Assembly (NCBI GenBank): GCA_029865445.1
Contig: JAOUGY010000247.1
Coordinates: forward strand, 1 to 5,840
Length of the DNA: 5,840 nt
Direction of reading: 5' to 3'
From: Acidimicrobiia bacterium
GTDB lineage: Bacteria > Actinomycetota > Acidimicrobiia > Spongiisociales > ZC4RG35
Position 1 is the first letter of the stretch. Every line of letters begins with the position of its first letter. The notes under the pieces are model-generated. The model was given only the letters and a program-made list of their open reading frames with translations. It searched no databases and was not told the DNA's origin. Positions 1-5,839 of the stretch are shown here, piece after piece. A program made the position numbers and the translations under genes.

Positions 1-148
1 GGCGTTCCACGTCGAGATCCCGAAAGGCTACATCTACTTCGCCATGGCGTTCTCGGTGTTGGTCGAGATGCTCAACATCAGGATGCGGAAGAGCAAGCCC
101 GTGGAACTCCACGGCCCCCACCTCGAGAATGCGGCCGTCGCCGACTGA
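1..148 (+). CDS. TerC family integral membrane protein, C-terminal fragment
   Basis: The open frame runs in from the left edge and reads from base 2, giving 48 residues before a TGA at 146-148. The tail contains PKGYIYFAMAFSVLVEMLN followed by a short basic stretch (IRMRKSK), a PVELH segment and a hydrophilic end. This matches the last transmembrane helix and cytoplasmic tail of the TerC/Alx family, whose members typically end in a GYIYFAMAFS-VEMLN-type helix. TerC proteins are multi-pass inner-membrane proteins linked to tellurite resistance and, for Alx, to manganese export and alkaline pH response. Only the C-terminus is present, so the metal-binding residues of earlier helices cannot be checked. 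The gene ends 26 bp before the stop codon of the convergent HhH gene. The family call is recognition from the tail alone; substrate is unknown. Confidence 0.85.
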   Translation, partial: AFHVEIPKGYIYFAMAFSVLVEMLNIRMRKSKPVELHGPHLENAAVAD

Positions 149-157
149 GACCCACGC

Positions 158-176
158 GATCGTCGGCCGGCCGATC
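158..176. terminator. Weak hairpin between convergent TerC and HhH genes
   Basis: GATCG at 158-162 can pair with CGATC at 172-176. The interior holds the 12-bp palindrome TCGGCCGGCCGA (163-174), which offers an alternative fold. The hairpin fills almost all of the short gap between the two convergent stop codons. No T-run follows on either strand, so intrinsic termination is only a suggestion from position and symmetry. Confidence 0.25.
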
Positions 177-1011
177 AGGACGACACTGTCTCCGAGGCGA
201 GTCGTCTGGCCGCCCCCACCCAGTCATCTCGCTCGATTCGGGATTGGAAGGACCCCAGCGCCTTCCGCAGCTCCCCGATGCGCGACTCGTCGAGCGATGC
301 GAGTTGATCGAACGTCGTGATCCCGTGATCGTGGAGTATGCCTGCGATCTTTGGCCCGATGCCTTTGATCTCGGTCAGGTCATCGACCTTTCGCAGGTCG
401 ACCACGAATTCGGGTTCGACCGGCTCGCCCTCGACGCGGAACGCCGGCGGCGCCCCGATAGGCTCGGTTTCGGCCGGTTGATCCGGCGGCCGAGCCGCCC
501 GGTCGACACGTGCCTCTTCCGTGACGTCGACGGCGGCCTCCACGACCTCCTCGCCGGCGGAGCCCAGGGCGTCGGCGTCTTCTCGAGCGCGGCGCCGATC
601 GGGCAGATCCGAGGGTTCCTTGAGCACCCCCTCTTCCACGATGTCGGCAGGGAGAATCGACATGAAGGCGGCTTCGTCCTCGGACTCGACAGCGACCTCC
701 TCGGACTCGGCGCCGAGCACGTCGATCAGTGAGGCCAATCGGGCGGCGCCGGCGATCTCCCCTTCCGACGGCGCCACAGGAGCCGGTGCCTTCTCCAGAC
801 CCGCGTTGCGCACCGCGAGTCGGGCCTCCAGTTGCGCGAGTTGCATGTGCAGCGTGCGGATCCGGGTTGAGCATCCAGCGTGAAGATCTCGTAGCGCACG
901 CAGTTCCGTCTCCGGGTCCTCGGCCGATGGACTGCTGTAGCGAGTAGTCAGATACCAACCCAGACCGACCCCACACCCGAGCGCGAAGAGGACCAGGAGG
1001 GCCGTGGTCAC
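175..1011 (-). CDS. Membrane-anchored protein with C-terminal helix-hairpin-helix (H3TH-like) domain
   Basis: 278 residues, starting at a GTG (1009-1011) preceded by a G-rich stretch that could act as a ribosome binding site. Residues 3-20 form one hydrophobic helix (ALLVLFALGCGVGLGWYL), so the protein is probably tethered to the membrane by its N-terminus. Residues 31-75 (PETELRALRDLHAGCSTRIRTL and on) look like a short coiled coil. Residues 76-205 are acidic, rich in Glu, Asp, Ala and Pro, and probably disordered. Residues 207-272 form the conserved module: VDDLTEIKGIGPKIAGILHDHG, then ITTFDQLASL, ending in a RIERDDWVGAARRLA-type helix. This is the COG3743-like 'predicted flap endonuclease-1-like' HhH domain, also seen fused to ribosomal proteins and membrane proteins. 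In HhH families the KGIGPK hairpin contacts the nucleic-acid backbone. No nuclease catalytic acidic cluster is visible, so binding rather than cleavage is the safer inference. The biological role is unknown. Confidence 0.8.
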   Translation of the reverse strand: MTTALLVLFALGCGVGLGWYLTTRYSSPSAEDPETELRALRDLHAGCSTRIRTLHMQLAQLEARLAVRNAGLEKAPAPVAPSEGEIAGAARLASLIDVLGAESEEVAVESEDEAAFMSILPADIVEEGVLKEPSDLPDRRRAREDADALGSAGEEVVEAAVDVTEEARVDRAARPPDQPAETEPIGAPPAFRVEGEPVEPEFVVDLRKVDDLTEIKGIGPKIAGILHDHGITTFDQLASLDESRIGELRKALGSFQSRIERDDWVGAARRLASETVSS

Positions 1012-1149
1012 GCCCGCCCCCCAGCCGTTTCAATTCGCAAGCGGTCGTCCATCGCTCACCTGCCCATCGGCCGTGCCTGGATTCACCCGGGTTCGGGCGC
1101 GGAGATGCGCTTCCCGAACCTTCGGCATTTCAGCCTAGTGGCGCCCTGG

Positions 1150-1180
1150 TTGGAACGTGGGTTGCCGCCCGGGGTACCCT
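1150..1180 (+). promoter_or_regulatory. Candidate promoter, probably leaderless, for the TM protein-amidase unit
   Basis: TACCCT at 1175-1180 fits the actinobacterial -10 consensus TANNNT and lies in GGGTACCCT. Only six bases separate it from the ATG at 1187, so a transcript starting 6-7 bases after the -10 would begin at or next to the start codon. A -35-like TTGGAA is at 1150-1155 (four of six matches to TTGACA, spacer 19). No Shine-Dalgarno sequence is visible before the ATG, which agrees with a leaderless mRNA. Leaderless transcripts are common in Actinobacteria; that this is one is an inference. Confidence 0.45.
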
Positions 1181-1186
1181 CAATCG

Positions 1187-1417
1187 ATGCCCACATCCGC
1201 CATCGTCACCGCCATCTGCTTTGGGCTCCTCCTCGGCTGGGCCATGGGGCGAGAACCCGAAAACCGTGCGGCGGCCACCCTCGCTTCGGTGGTCGCATTG
1301 GCGATCGGGATCGTGGCGTGGCTCGCGCAGGGATTGACCGTCGCCGCCGGGTCCCTGGCATTTGGCGGCGCCGCCGCCACCATCGCCATGTCCGGCCGCT
1401 GGATCAGGTCTCGGTGA
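1187..1417 (+). CDS. Small multi-TM membrane protein, unknown function
   Basis: 76 residues. The open frame extends upstream to 1157, but the ATG at 1187 is preferred: the extra residues are not membrane-like, and the ATG sits just after a good -10 element. The protein is almost entirely hydrophobic. There is a first helix at about 4-20, a loop with a charged GREPENR motif (21-27), a second helix at about 29-48, a third Gly/Ala-rich segment at about 50-69, and a basic end (RWIRSR). I recognise no family. Its TGA overlaps the GTG start of the amidase gene (GTGA at 1414-1417), so the two are very probably co-transcribed and translationally coupled. This suggests, without proving, a role at the membrane connected with the exported amidase. 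Synthesis of this short ORF is supported by the tight overlap and coding-like composition. Confidence 0.65.
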   Translation: MPTSAIVTAICFGLLLGWAMGREPENRAAATLASVVALAIGIVAWLAQGLTVAAGSLAFGGAAATIAMSGRWIRSR

Positions 1418-2220
1418 CCACCGAACCGGTCTCGAGGCGATCGATGCTGAGAGCCCTCGGTGCCGTGACCGCCGTCGCAGCCACCGCCGGAATCTCCCTC
1501 ATACGCAGACCGGCACCCGCCCCGGTGGCGACGACCCTCCAGGTCAACCAACCGTCGACGACCGCTGCCACCGTCCCGACGACTGTCACAGTCGCGTCCT
1601 CCCCCCCAACCACGGCTCCATCCACCACCGTGGTCCCCGCTGTGCGGCTCGACGTGATCTGCCGAGCGGCCTGGGGGGCGCGGGAGCCCTCACCGGGGAT
1701 GCAGTCACACACGATCGATCGAATGACCCTCCACCACACCGCCGTTCGGCTCGACGACAATCGAGAGAGCCCGAACCGAATCCGGGGGCATCAGTCGTTT
1801 CACCAGAGCGAAGGATTCTCGGACCTGGCGTATCACTTCCTCGTCGACCGCTCCGGCAACGTGTTCGAAGGCAGACCGTGGCAGTACGCAGGAGAGACGT
1901 TCACCGAATACGATCCGGACGGTCACTTCTTGGTGTGCTGTGAAGGCGACTACGGGAGCCAGAAACCAGGCGCCCAGCAACTGAAGTCCGTGTCGAGCCT
2001 GTTCGCATGGGCAGCCCGCGAGTTCGGCATAGATCCATCCGAGATCGGAGGCCACCGGGACTACGCCGCCACGTCATGCCCGGGCGATCACCTGTACGAA
2101 CGGCTCTCGGAGATCCGGTCCGAAGCCGCGCTCCTGGCTCGAACCGGCATCGAACTCGCCTCGCTGTGCGGAGATCAGGGAACCACGGTGGTGTCCGCCA
2201 TCGAATCCGGCGAAGCGTGA
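1414..2220 (+). CDS. Tat-exported PGRP-like N-acetylmuramoyl-L-alanine amidase (Amidase_2)
   Basis: 268 residues from GTG 1414. This start keeps the twin-arginine signal SRRSMLRALG (residues 7-16) and gives the GTGA overlap with the preceding gene; the next Met (residue 11) would destroy the signal. A hydrophobic stretch (about 12-30) completes the Tat signal. A Thr/Pro/Val-rich linker (about 34-75) could span the cell wall or be glycosylated. The catalytic domain runs from about 80 to 238: CRAAWGAREP, LHHTA, AYHFLVDRSGNVFEGRPW and GGHRDYAATSCPG. By analogy with PGRPs and T7 lysozyme, the zinc ligands are H107, H214 and C222, and Y140 and T220 fill the positions near the catalytic water. All are present, so the enzyme should cleave the bond between N-acetylmuramic acid and L-alanine in peptidoglycan. 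The last 15 codons overlap the 3' end of the convergent lipoprotein gene. Role in growth, division or wall recycling cannot be decided. Confidence 0.92.
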   Translation: MTTEPVSRRSMLRALGAVTAVAATAGISLIRRPAPAPVATTLQVNQPSTTAATVPTTVTVASSPPTTAPSTTVVPAVRLDVICRAAWGAREPSPGMQSHTIDRMTLHHTAVRLDDNRESPNRIRGHQSFHQSEGFSDLAYHFLVDRSGNVFEGRPWQYAGETFTEYDPDGHFLVCCEGDYGSQKPGAQQLKSVSSLFAWAAREFGIDPSEIGGHRDYAATSCPGDHLYERLSEIRSEAALLARTGIELASLCGDQGTTVVSAIESGEA

Positions 2221-2876
2221 CGTCGTCGCCGCAGCAGCACCACGGCGGCGCCGACCGCGGCCAGAGCCACGAACGCCACGATCACCGGAAGCCGTGACGG
2301 ATGGAGTACGGCTTCGACCTCGAACTCGGAGCCCGCGAACGAGGTTTCGTCGTAGGTCCAGGTGACGCTGCGGCCATCGTCGGAGACGACTCCATTGCTC
2401 GCCCGAACCCGACCCGGGAAACTCATGGTGAGTTTCCCATCGAGGTCTATGAGGTCGAGCGCCTCGCCGACCAGGTCGTTGTCGACCGGCCCTTCATCTG
2501 GAACCTGAAGTCGGAGGCGAACCACCCCGTCGTCCTCCGATACCTCGAACTCGCGGTTGCCCAGCGCAGTCTTCAGAAGCGACTCCAGCTCGGCGAGGTC
2601 GGCAAACGACCGGGAGGCCGTGACCCCTTCGAAGTCTCCGTCTTGTTCCGCCGTGGAGACGCTCCAACCGTTCTCGGCGAGACCGGGAATCACCTGACTC
2701 ATGGGATCGGCGTCACCGGCGAAGGCAGCCAGCGCACCCCGCGCCTCGCCGTCGCCGAGGATGTCGAGTTCGACCACACCGGCCCCTGTCTCGTCGACCG
2801 TCACATCGATGACGGTTCGAATGCCGCATGCCGAGAGCAGCGTGACACCGAGTGCCACCAGGAAGAGTCTGCGCAT
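2175..2876 (-). CDS. LppM-like lipoprotein with C-terminal transmembrane helix
   Basis: 233 residues from ATG 2874-2876. This gives a compact lipoprotein signal, MRRLFLVALGVTLLSAC, with lipobox L14-S15-A16-C17. An in-frame TTG at 2909 would add 11 polar residues and remains possible, because the GAGAGG directly before the ATG is too close to be a good ribosome binding site. After the lipidated Cys comes a beta-rich region (IRTVIDVTVDETGAGVVELDI, about 18-40), then a mixed domain to about 190 with a SFPGRVRASNGVVSDDGRSVTW stretch. A C-terminal helix at about 197-215 is followed by RRRRH and a short hydrophilic tail. This arrangement resembles LppM (DUF3153) of mycobacteria, a surface lipoprotein with a C-terminal TM helix. 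Lipid at one end and a helix at the other would hold both ends at the membrane with the domain outside. Its last 15 codons overlap the amidase gene tail to tail. Confidence 0.72.
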   Translation of the reverse strand: MRRLFLVALGVTLLSACGIRTVIDVTVDETGAGVVELDILGDGEARGALAAFAGDADPMSQVIPGLAENGWSVSTAEQDGDFEGVTASRSFADLAELESLLKTALGNREFEVSEDDGVVRLRLQVPDEGPVDNDLVGEALDLIDLDGKLTMSFPGRVRASNGVVSDDGRSVTWTYDETSFAGSEFEVEAVLHPSRLPVIVAFVALAAVGAAVVLLRRRRHASPDSMADTTVVP

Positions 2877-3068
2877 CCTCTCATGATGCCCGTTCGCCGG
2901 GGCTACCAATGCGACCCGTCACTCGAGGAACGCGGCCACCGACGTCGTGTTCGTTCCGTCACGCAGGGCTGGAGCACGTTTCCCGTATCGCCGCCGTCCC
3001 GGACGGCGCAGCCCAACGGCTTCAGGACGCTGAGCCGGGCCGGAGGCCGCCTCTCGACTGACCTCCCT

Positions 3069-3854
3069 TCAGCGTACGCCGAGGTGGTGGAAGGCGATGG
3101 CCGCCGCGTGAGCGACGTTCAGCGAGTCGACCCCCTCCCTCATGGGAATGGTGACCTCGACATCTGCGATGGACCGGGCGGATTGACTCAGACCCGGTCC
3201 CTCGGCGCCCAGAAGCACCGCCCACCGACCGGATTCGAGATCGGTGACCGGGCGTGCAGCCCGCGAGACCGTCATCGCGGCGATCGAACAGCCGTCCAGA
3301 GATGCGATGTCGTCGGGCCACGATCGGGCCCGGGCCATCGGAACCGAGAATACGGCGCCCATCGAAACCCGCACCGAACGGCGATACCACGGGTCGGCAC
3401 AGGTCGGGTCCAGCACCACCGCATCCACCCCCAGGGCGTCCGCCGACCGCAGAATCGCACCCAGGTTCTCGTGGTCTCCGATTCCTTCGAGGACGCAGAC
3501 CAGCCGGGCACCGGAAACCACCTCGGCGACACCCGCCGGCGGTGGCCTCTCGCCGATGGCCAGCGCACCCCTGTGAAAGGGAAACCCCACGATGCCCTCC
3601 ATCACCGGCTGATCGGCCACGTACACCGGAGCAGTGCAACGCCCCAACCGGCCCTCGAGCCTCTCGTAGCGTTGGCGGGTCAGCATGAGACTCCGGATCT
3701 GGAGGTCCGAAGCGAGCAGGCGTTCGATCACGAACACGCCTTCGGCGACGAACACGCCCTGTTCCGATTCGAGCGCCGTCCGGTACTCGGGGTCAGACAG
3801 ACGCCGGTAGTCCCCCAGCCGGTCGTCATCGACCTCGTCGATCTCGATCATCAT
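3069..3854 (-). CDS. SpoU/TrmH-family RNA 2'-O-methyltransferase
   Basis: 261 residues from ATG 3852-3854, chosen because GAGG (3860-3863) lies five bases upstream. The open frame reaches 3983, but those extra codons cover the intergenic region. Residues 14-100 form the substrate-binding (L30e-like) part, including RRLSDPEYR and FVAEGVFVIERLLASD. The SPOUT methyltransferase domain follows, with three family motifs: motif 1 ENLGAILRSADALGVDAVVLDP (129-150, with N130 and R136), motif 2 LLGAEGPGLS (214-223, with E218), and motif 3 IPMREGVDSLNVAHAAAIAFHHL (236-258). Together they form the knotted S-adenosylmethionine site. The enzyme should methylate a ribose 2'-OH in rRNA or tRNA, in the cytoplasm; the target nucleotide cannot be told from sequence. 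It is not next to pheST, where such genes often sit. It may be co-transcribed with the lipoprotein gene 192 bp downstream, though the gap argues against tight coupling. Confidence 0.92.
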   Translation of the reverse strand: MMIEIDEVDDDRLGDYRRLSDPEYRTALESEQGVFVAEGVFVIERLLASDLQIRSLMLTRQRYERLEGRLGRCTAPVYVADQPVMEGIVGFPFHRGALAIGERPPPAGVAEVVSGARLVCVLEGIGDHENLGAILRSADALGVDAVVLDPTCADPWYRRSVRVSMGAVFSVPMARARSWPDDIASLDGCSIAAMTVSRAARPVTDLESGRWAVLLGAEGPGLSQSARSIADVEVTIPMREGVDSLNVAHAAAIAFHHLGVR

Positions 3855-3876
3855 CCGCGCCTCGCCATTCGGAGGG

Positions 3877-3884
3877 AGCGTACC
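3877..3884 (-). promoter_or_regulatory. Candidate -10 element for the RNA methyltransferase
   Basis: The minus strand reads GGTACGCT, containing TACGCT, which fits the actinobacterial TANNNT -10. Transcription would start near 3870, giving a leader of about 16 bases that still holds the GAGG ribosome binding site. It closely resembles GGTACCCT upstream of the gene at 1187 (seven of eight bases). No convincing -35 was found. Confidence 0.35.
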
Positions 3885-3910
3885 CCGGCCTGCAAGCCGC
3901 ACCGATGAGC

Positions 3911-3916
3911 GATAAT
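3911..3916 (+). promoter_or_regulatory. Candidate -10 element for the EamA transporter
   Basis: GATAAT differs from TATAAT by one base and stands out in very GC-rich surroundings. It would place the transcript start near 3923, leaving a leader of about 25 bases with GGGA before the ATG at 3949. Only a poor -35 match (CTGCAA at 3890-3895, spacer 15) is present. Confidence 0.3.
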
Positions 3917-3948
3917 CGGGATGTCCGGCCGCCATCGACCGGGAAACG

Positions 3949-4830
3949 ATGAAGGCCGAACACCCGACTCCCACCTCCGTCAACCTCGTCCCCCTGGCAC
4001 TGATCGGTGTCTACGTGATCTGGGGTTCCACCTATCTCGCCCTCAGGTTCATGGTCGAGGACATTCCCCCGCTCCTCGGAAACTCGGTACGGCTGGCGAT
4101 CGCAGGAAGCATCCTGTTCGTGGTCGCTCGACGGCACAGCGAGACGAGACTCACCCCGACCCAGCTCAGAAACGGCTGGATCGTCGGCACGCTGTTGTTC
4201 GTGGGAGGCGTAGGGCAGGTCACCATCGCCGAGTCGCTCGGTGTGAGCAGTGCGATCGCCGCAACTGCGATCGCCGTCACACCGGTGTGGGCAACGCTCG
4301 TGGGAGGAGTGTTCGGAAGCTGGCCGAAGGGGCGTGAATGGACTGGCCTCCTGCTCGGCTTCTTGGGGGTCGCCGCCCTCTCCACCGAGGGCGACTTCAG
4401 AGCAGCACCGCTCGGTCTGGTATTGGTCCTGGCCGCACCGGTGTGCTGGTCGGTGGGATCGGTGTGGTCGAATCACATGGAACTGCCGGCAGGCTCGATG
4501 AGGACCGCGGTGTTCATGTTGGGCGGGAGCATTTCATTGGTGGTCGCCGGGCTGCTCCGGGGAGAAGAGATCCCAACCGAAGTCGGCGCGTCGAGCCTCT
4601 GGGCACTCGCCTACCTCGCCCTCCCCGGGTCCCTGCTCGCCTTCAGCGCCTACGCCTACCTGCTGCGGACGGTGAGACCGGGTCTCGCGATGAGCTACGC
4701 ATATGTCAACCCAATGGTGGCCGTGCTGCTCGGCGTCGTGCTCGGAGGCGAACGACTGGGACCGGGGGTTTGGACGGGTCTGCCGATCATCGTGACTGCG
4801 GTGATCCTGATCGTCGGTGCCAACCGCTGA
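3949..4830 (+). CDS. EamA/DMT family transporter, YedA-like
   Basis: 293 residues, with about ten predicted transmembrane helices in two repeats of five, the usual plan and length of the drug/metabolite transporter superfamily. The first EamA repeat begins with LALIGVYVIWGSTYLALRF (16-34) and a PPLLGNSVRLAIAGSILF segment. The second starts near 154 and carries GSLLAFSAYAYLLRTVRPGLA (227-247) and MSYAYVNPMVAVLLGVVLGGE (248-268). The IWGSTY start and SYAYVNP-AVLLG-GGE end are close to what I recall of E. coli YedA and its relatives. The family exports small metabolites or amphiphilic compounds across the cytoplasmic membrane; the substrate is not predictable here. The ATG at 3949 has only a weak GGGA ribosome binding site. 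The gene is divergent from the methyltransferase (94 bp) and ends 12 bp before a terminator hairpin, so it is probably transcribed alone. Confidence 0.9.
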   Translation: MKAEHPTPTSVNLVPLALIGVYVIWGSTYLALRFMVEDIPPLLGNSVRLAIAGSILFVVARRHSETRLTPTQLRNGWIVGTLLFVGGVGQVTIAESLGVSSAIAATAIAVTPVWATLVGGVFGSWPKGREWTGLLLGFLGVAALSTEGDFRAAPLGLVLVLAAPVCWSVGSVWSNHMELPAGSMRTAVFMLGGSISLVVAGLLRGEEIPTEVGASSLWALAYLALPGSLLAFSAYAYLLRTVRPGLAMSYAYVNPMVAVLLGVVLGGERLGPGVWTGLPIIVTAVILIVGANR

Positions 4831-4842
4831 CAACGAGAAGAA

Positions 4843-4861
4843 GGGCCGGACGAACCGGCCC
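4843..4861. terminator. Bidirectional intrinsic terminator hairpin
   Basis: A perfect 7-bp GC stem, GGGCCGG (4843-4849) with CCGGCCC (4855-4861), encloses the loop ACGAA. It lies between the stops of the convergent transporter and FAD-subunit genes. The plus strand continues with CTCTCCTCGTCTCTCC. The minus strand continues with TTCTTCTCGTTG, a better T-rich tail. It probably ends both transcription units, and most convincingly the minus-strand one. Confidence 0.7.
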
Positions 4862-4891
4862 CTCTCCTCGTCTCTCCCTCGGGGTGGACCG

Positions 4892-5734
4892 TCAGGCGTT
4901 GGCGATGGCCTGCTTCAAGGCCCGCTTCACCATCACCTTCGCCAGGTGTGACTTGTACTCGACCGACCCGTAGAGGTCTTCGAGGACGGTGACGCCTTCG
5001 ACTGCGCGCTCGGCCGCCGCCTCGATTGCGGCATCCGAACCGTCGGTACCGGCGATGGCCTCCATGACGCCATGAGCAAGCGTCGGTTTGGTACCAACCC
5101 CGGTCAAGGCGACACGCGCCTCGCTGACCGAACCGTTCTTCGAGACCCACGCCGACACGCCTGCGACCGCATAATCCGTGTGACCACCTCGCCGGCCCAG
5201 CTTGTCGTAGGAACTCCCGCCGCCCCGCTTGGGGATGCGAATCTCGGTGAGGATCTCATTCGGCTCGAGGGCCGACGTGAGCACATCGACGAAGAAGTCC
5301 TCGGCGGCGATCTCCCGAGTGCCACTCGGCCCTTGCGCGACCATGACGCCCCCCAATGCCAGCACAGCCGACGGCTGATCCGCCGCTATGTCGGCGTGGG
5401 CGACCGCCCCGCACGTCGTACCCCGGTTCCGAACCTGTACGTCTCCCGTCCAAGACGCCGATGTCGTCAGCGCCGTCGGCAGCCCGGAGGCAGCGGTCTG
5501 GGCATGGGTCACGAGCGCGCCGATCGACCAGTGATCTCCGTTGTCCGAGATCTGATCGAGACCGCCGATCCGGCCGATGTCTACCACCAACTCCGGCGAG
5601 AAGAGCCGCAGTTTCATGAGCGGAATCAGCGACATTCCTCCCGACATGACCTTGGCCATGTCGGCGTTTCCAAGTTCACGCACCGCATCCTCGATCGAGG
5701 ACGGTGCTACATACTCGAATTGCCTCGGATACAC
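4892..5734 (-). CDS. FAD-binding (medium) subunit of a molybdenum hydroxylase, CoxM-like
   Basis: 280 residues from GTG 5732-5734, with GAGG (5744-5747) nine bases upstream. The order matches the CO dehydrogenase medium subunit family (usual length near 290). An N-terminal MYPRQFEYVAPSSIEDAV leads to the first FAD loop, VMSGGMSLIPLMKLRLF (29-45). Then come VVDIGRIGGL and IGALVTHAQT, and the second FAD region VRNRGTTCGAVAHADIAAD (101-119). Next are ILTEIRIP and KLGRRGGHTDYAVAGVSAWV (178-197), and the C-terminal domain ends in YKSHLAKVMVKRALKQAI (260-277). The subunit would pass electrons from the 2Fe-2S small subunit to FAD, while a large subunit holds the molybdenum cofactor. The second FAD loop reads TTCGA where relatives usually have T-x-G-G-S/A. 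It is last in its transcription unit, as in form II (S-L-M) cox operons. Substrate may be CO or another aldehyde or heterocycle; without the large subunit this is open. Confidence 0.9.
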   Translation of the reverse strand: MYPRQFEYVAPSSIEDAVRELGNADMAKVMSGGMSLIPLMKLRLFSPELVVDIGRIGGLDQISDNGDHWSIGALVTHAQTAASGLPTALTTSASWTGDVQVRNRGTTCGAVAHADIAADQPSAVLALGGVMVAQGPSGTREIAAEDFFVDVLTSALEPNEILTEIRIPKRGGGSSYDKLGRRGGHTDYAVAGVSAWVSKNGSVSEARVALTGVGTKPTLAHGVMEAIAGTDGSDAAIEAAAERAVEGVTVLEDLYGSVEYKSHLAKVMVKRALKQAIANA

Positions 5735-5740
5735 CTTCCG

Positions 5741-5839
5741 CTACCTCGAAGCCCCGGTGTCAGGACCGGAAGCGCCGAGGTGGCTTCGCTCTCCTGCACT
5801 CGTCAGCGCTCGCGCCACGAACACCGGAAGCATCTGGCG
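5741..5839 (-). CDS. Possible C-terminal fragment of an upstream operon gene, unidentified
   Basis: A minus-strand frame enters from the right edge and ends at TAG (5741-5743), six bases before the CoxM-like GTG start. It reads 32 residues beginning RQMLPVFVARALTSAGER and ending in a Gly/Ser-rich tail. The spacing, and the ribosome binding site overlapping its last codons, fit an operon partner. I do not recognise the sequence as the usual end of a CoxL or CoxS subunit. It may equally be chance open frame in the upstream leader region. Confidence 0.28.
   Translation of the reverse strand, partial: RQMLPVFVARALTSAGERSHLGASGPDTGASR

Noticed and set aside
380..1033. A 217-codon minus-strand frame within the HhH gene
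   Set aside because: It is an alternative frame of the same strand, very rich in Arg and Gly, while the overlapping frame has a TM helix and a conserved HhH domain.
1173..1180. GGGTACCC palindrome as a regulator operator
   Set aside because: An 8-base palindrome alone is too short to claim an operator; the -10 reading explains its position better.
1012..1186. Divergent gap searched for a tRNA, riboswitch or small gene
   Set aside because: No tRNA arm pattern, conserved riboswitch core or coding-like frame was seen beyond the candidate promoter for the gene at 1187.
1105..1413. N-terminal extension of the amidase frame back to 1105
   Set aside because: The extension encodes Arg/His-rich sequence overlapping the small membrane protein and puts the Tat signal over 100 residues inside the protein. 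GTG 1414 gives a proper signal peptide.
2301..3908. A 535-codon open frame on the plus strand, the longest in the window
   Set aside because: It lies antisense to both the lipoprotein and the methyltransferase, which have clear family motifs, and crosses the gap between them. Its product is rich in Arg, Pro, His and Gly with no domain, typical of shadow frames opposite GC-rich genes.
3855..3983. N-terminal extension of the methyltransferase frame to 3983
   Set aside because: It would overlap the start of the divergent transporter and lacks family similarity; the ATG at 3854 has a well-placed GAGG.
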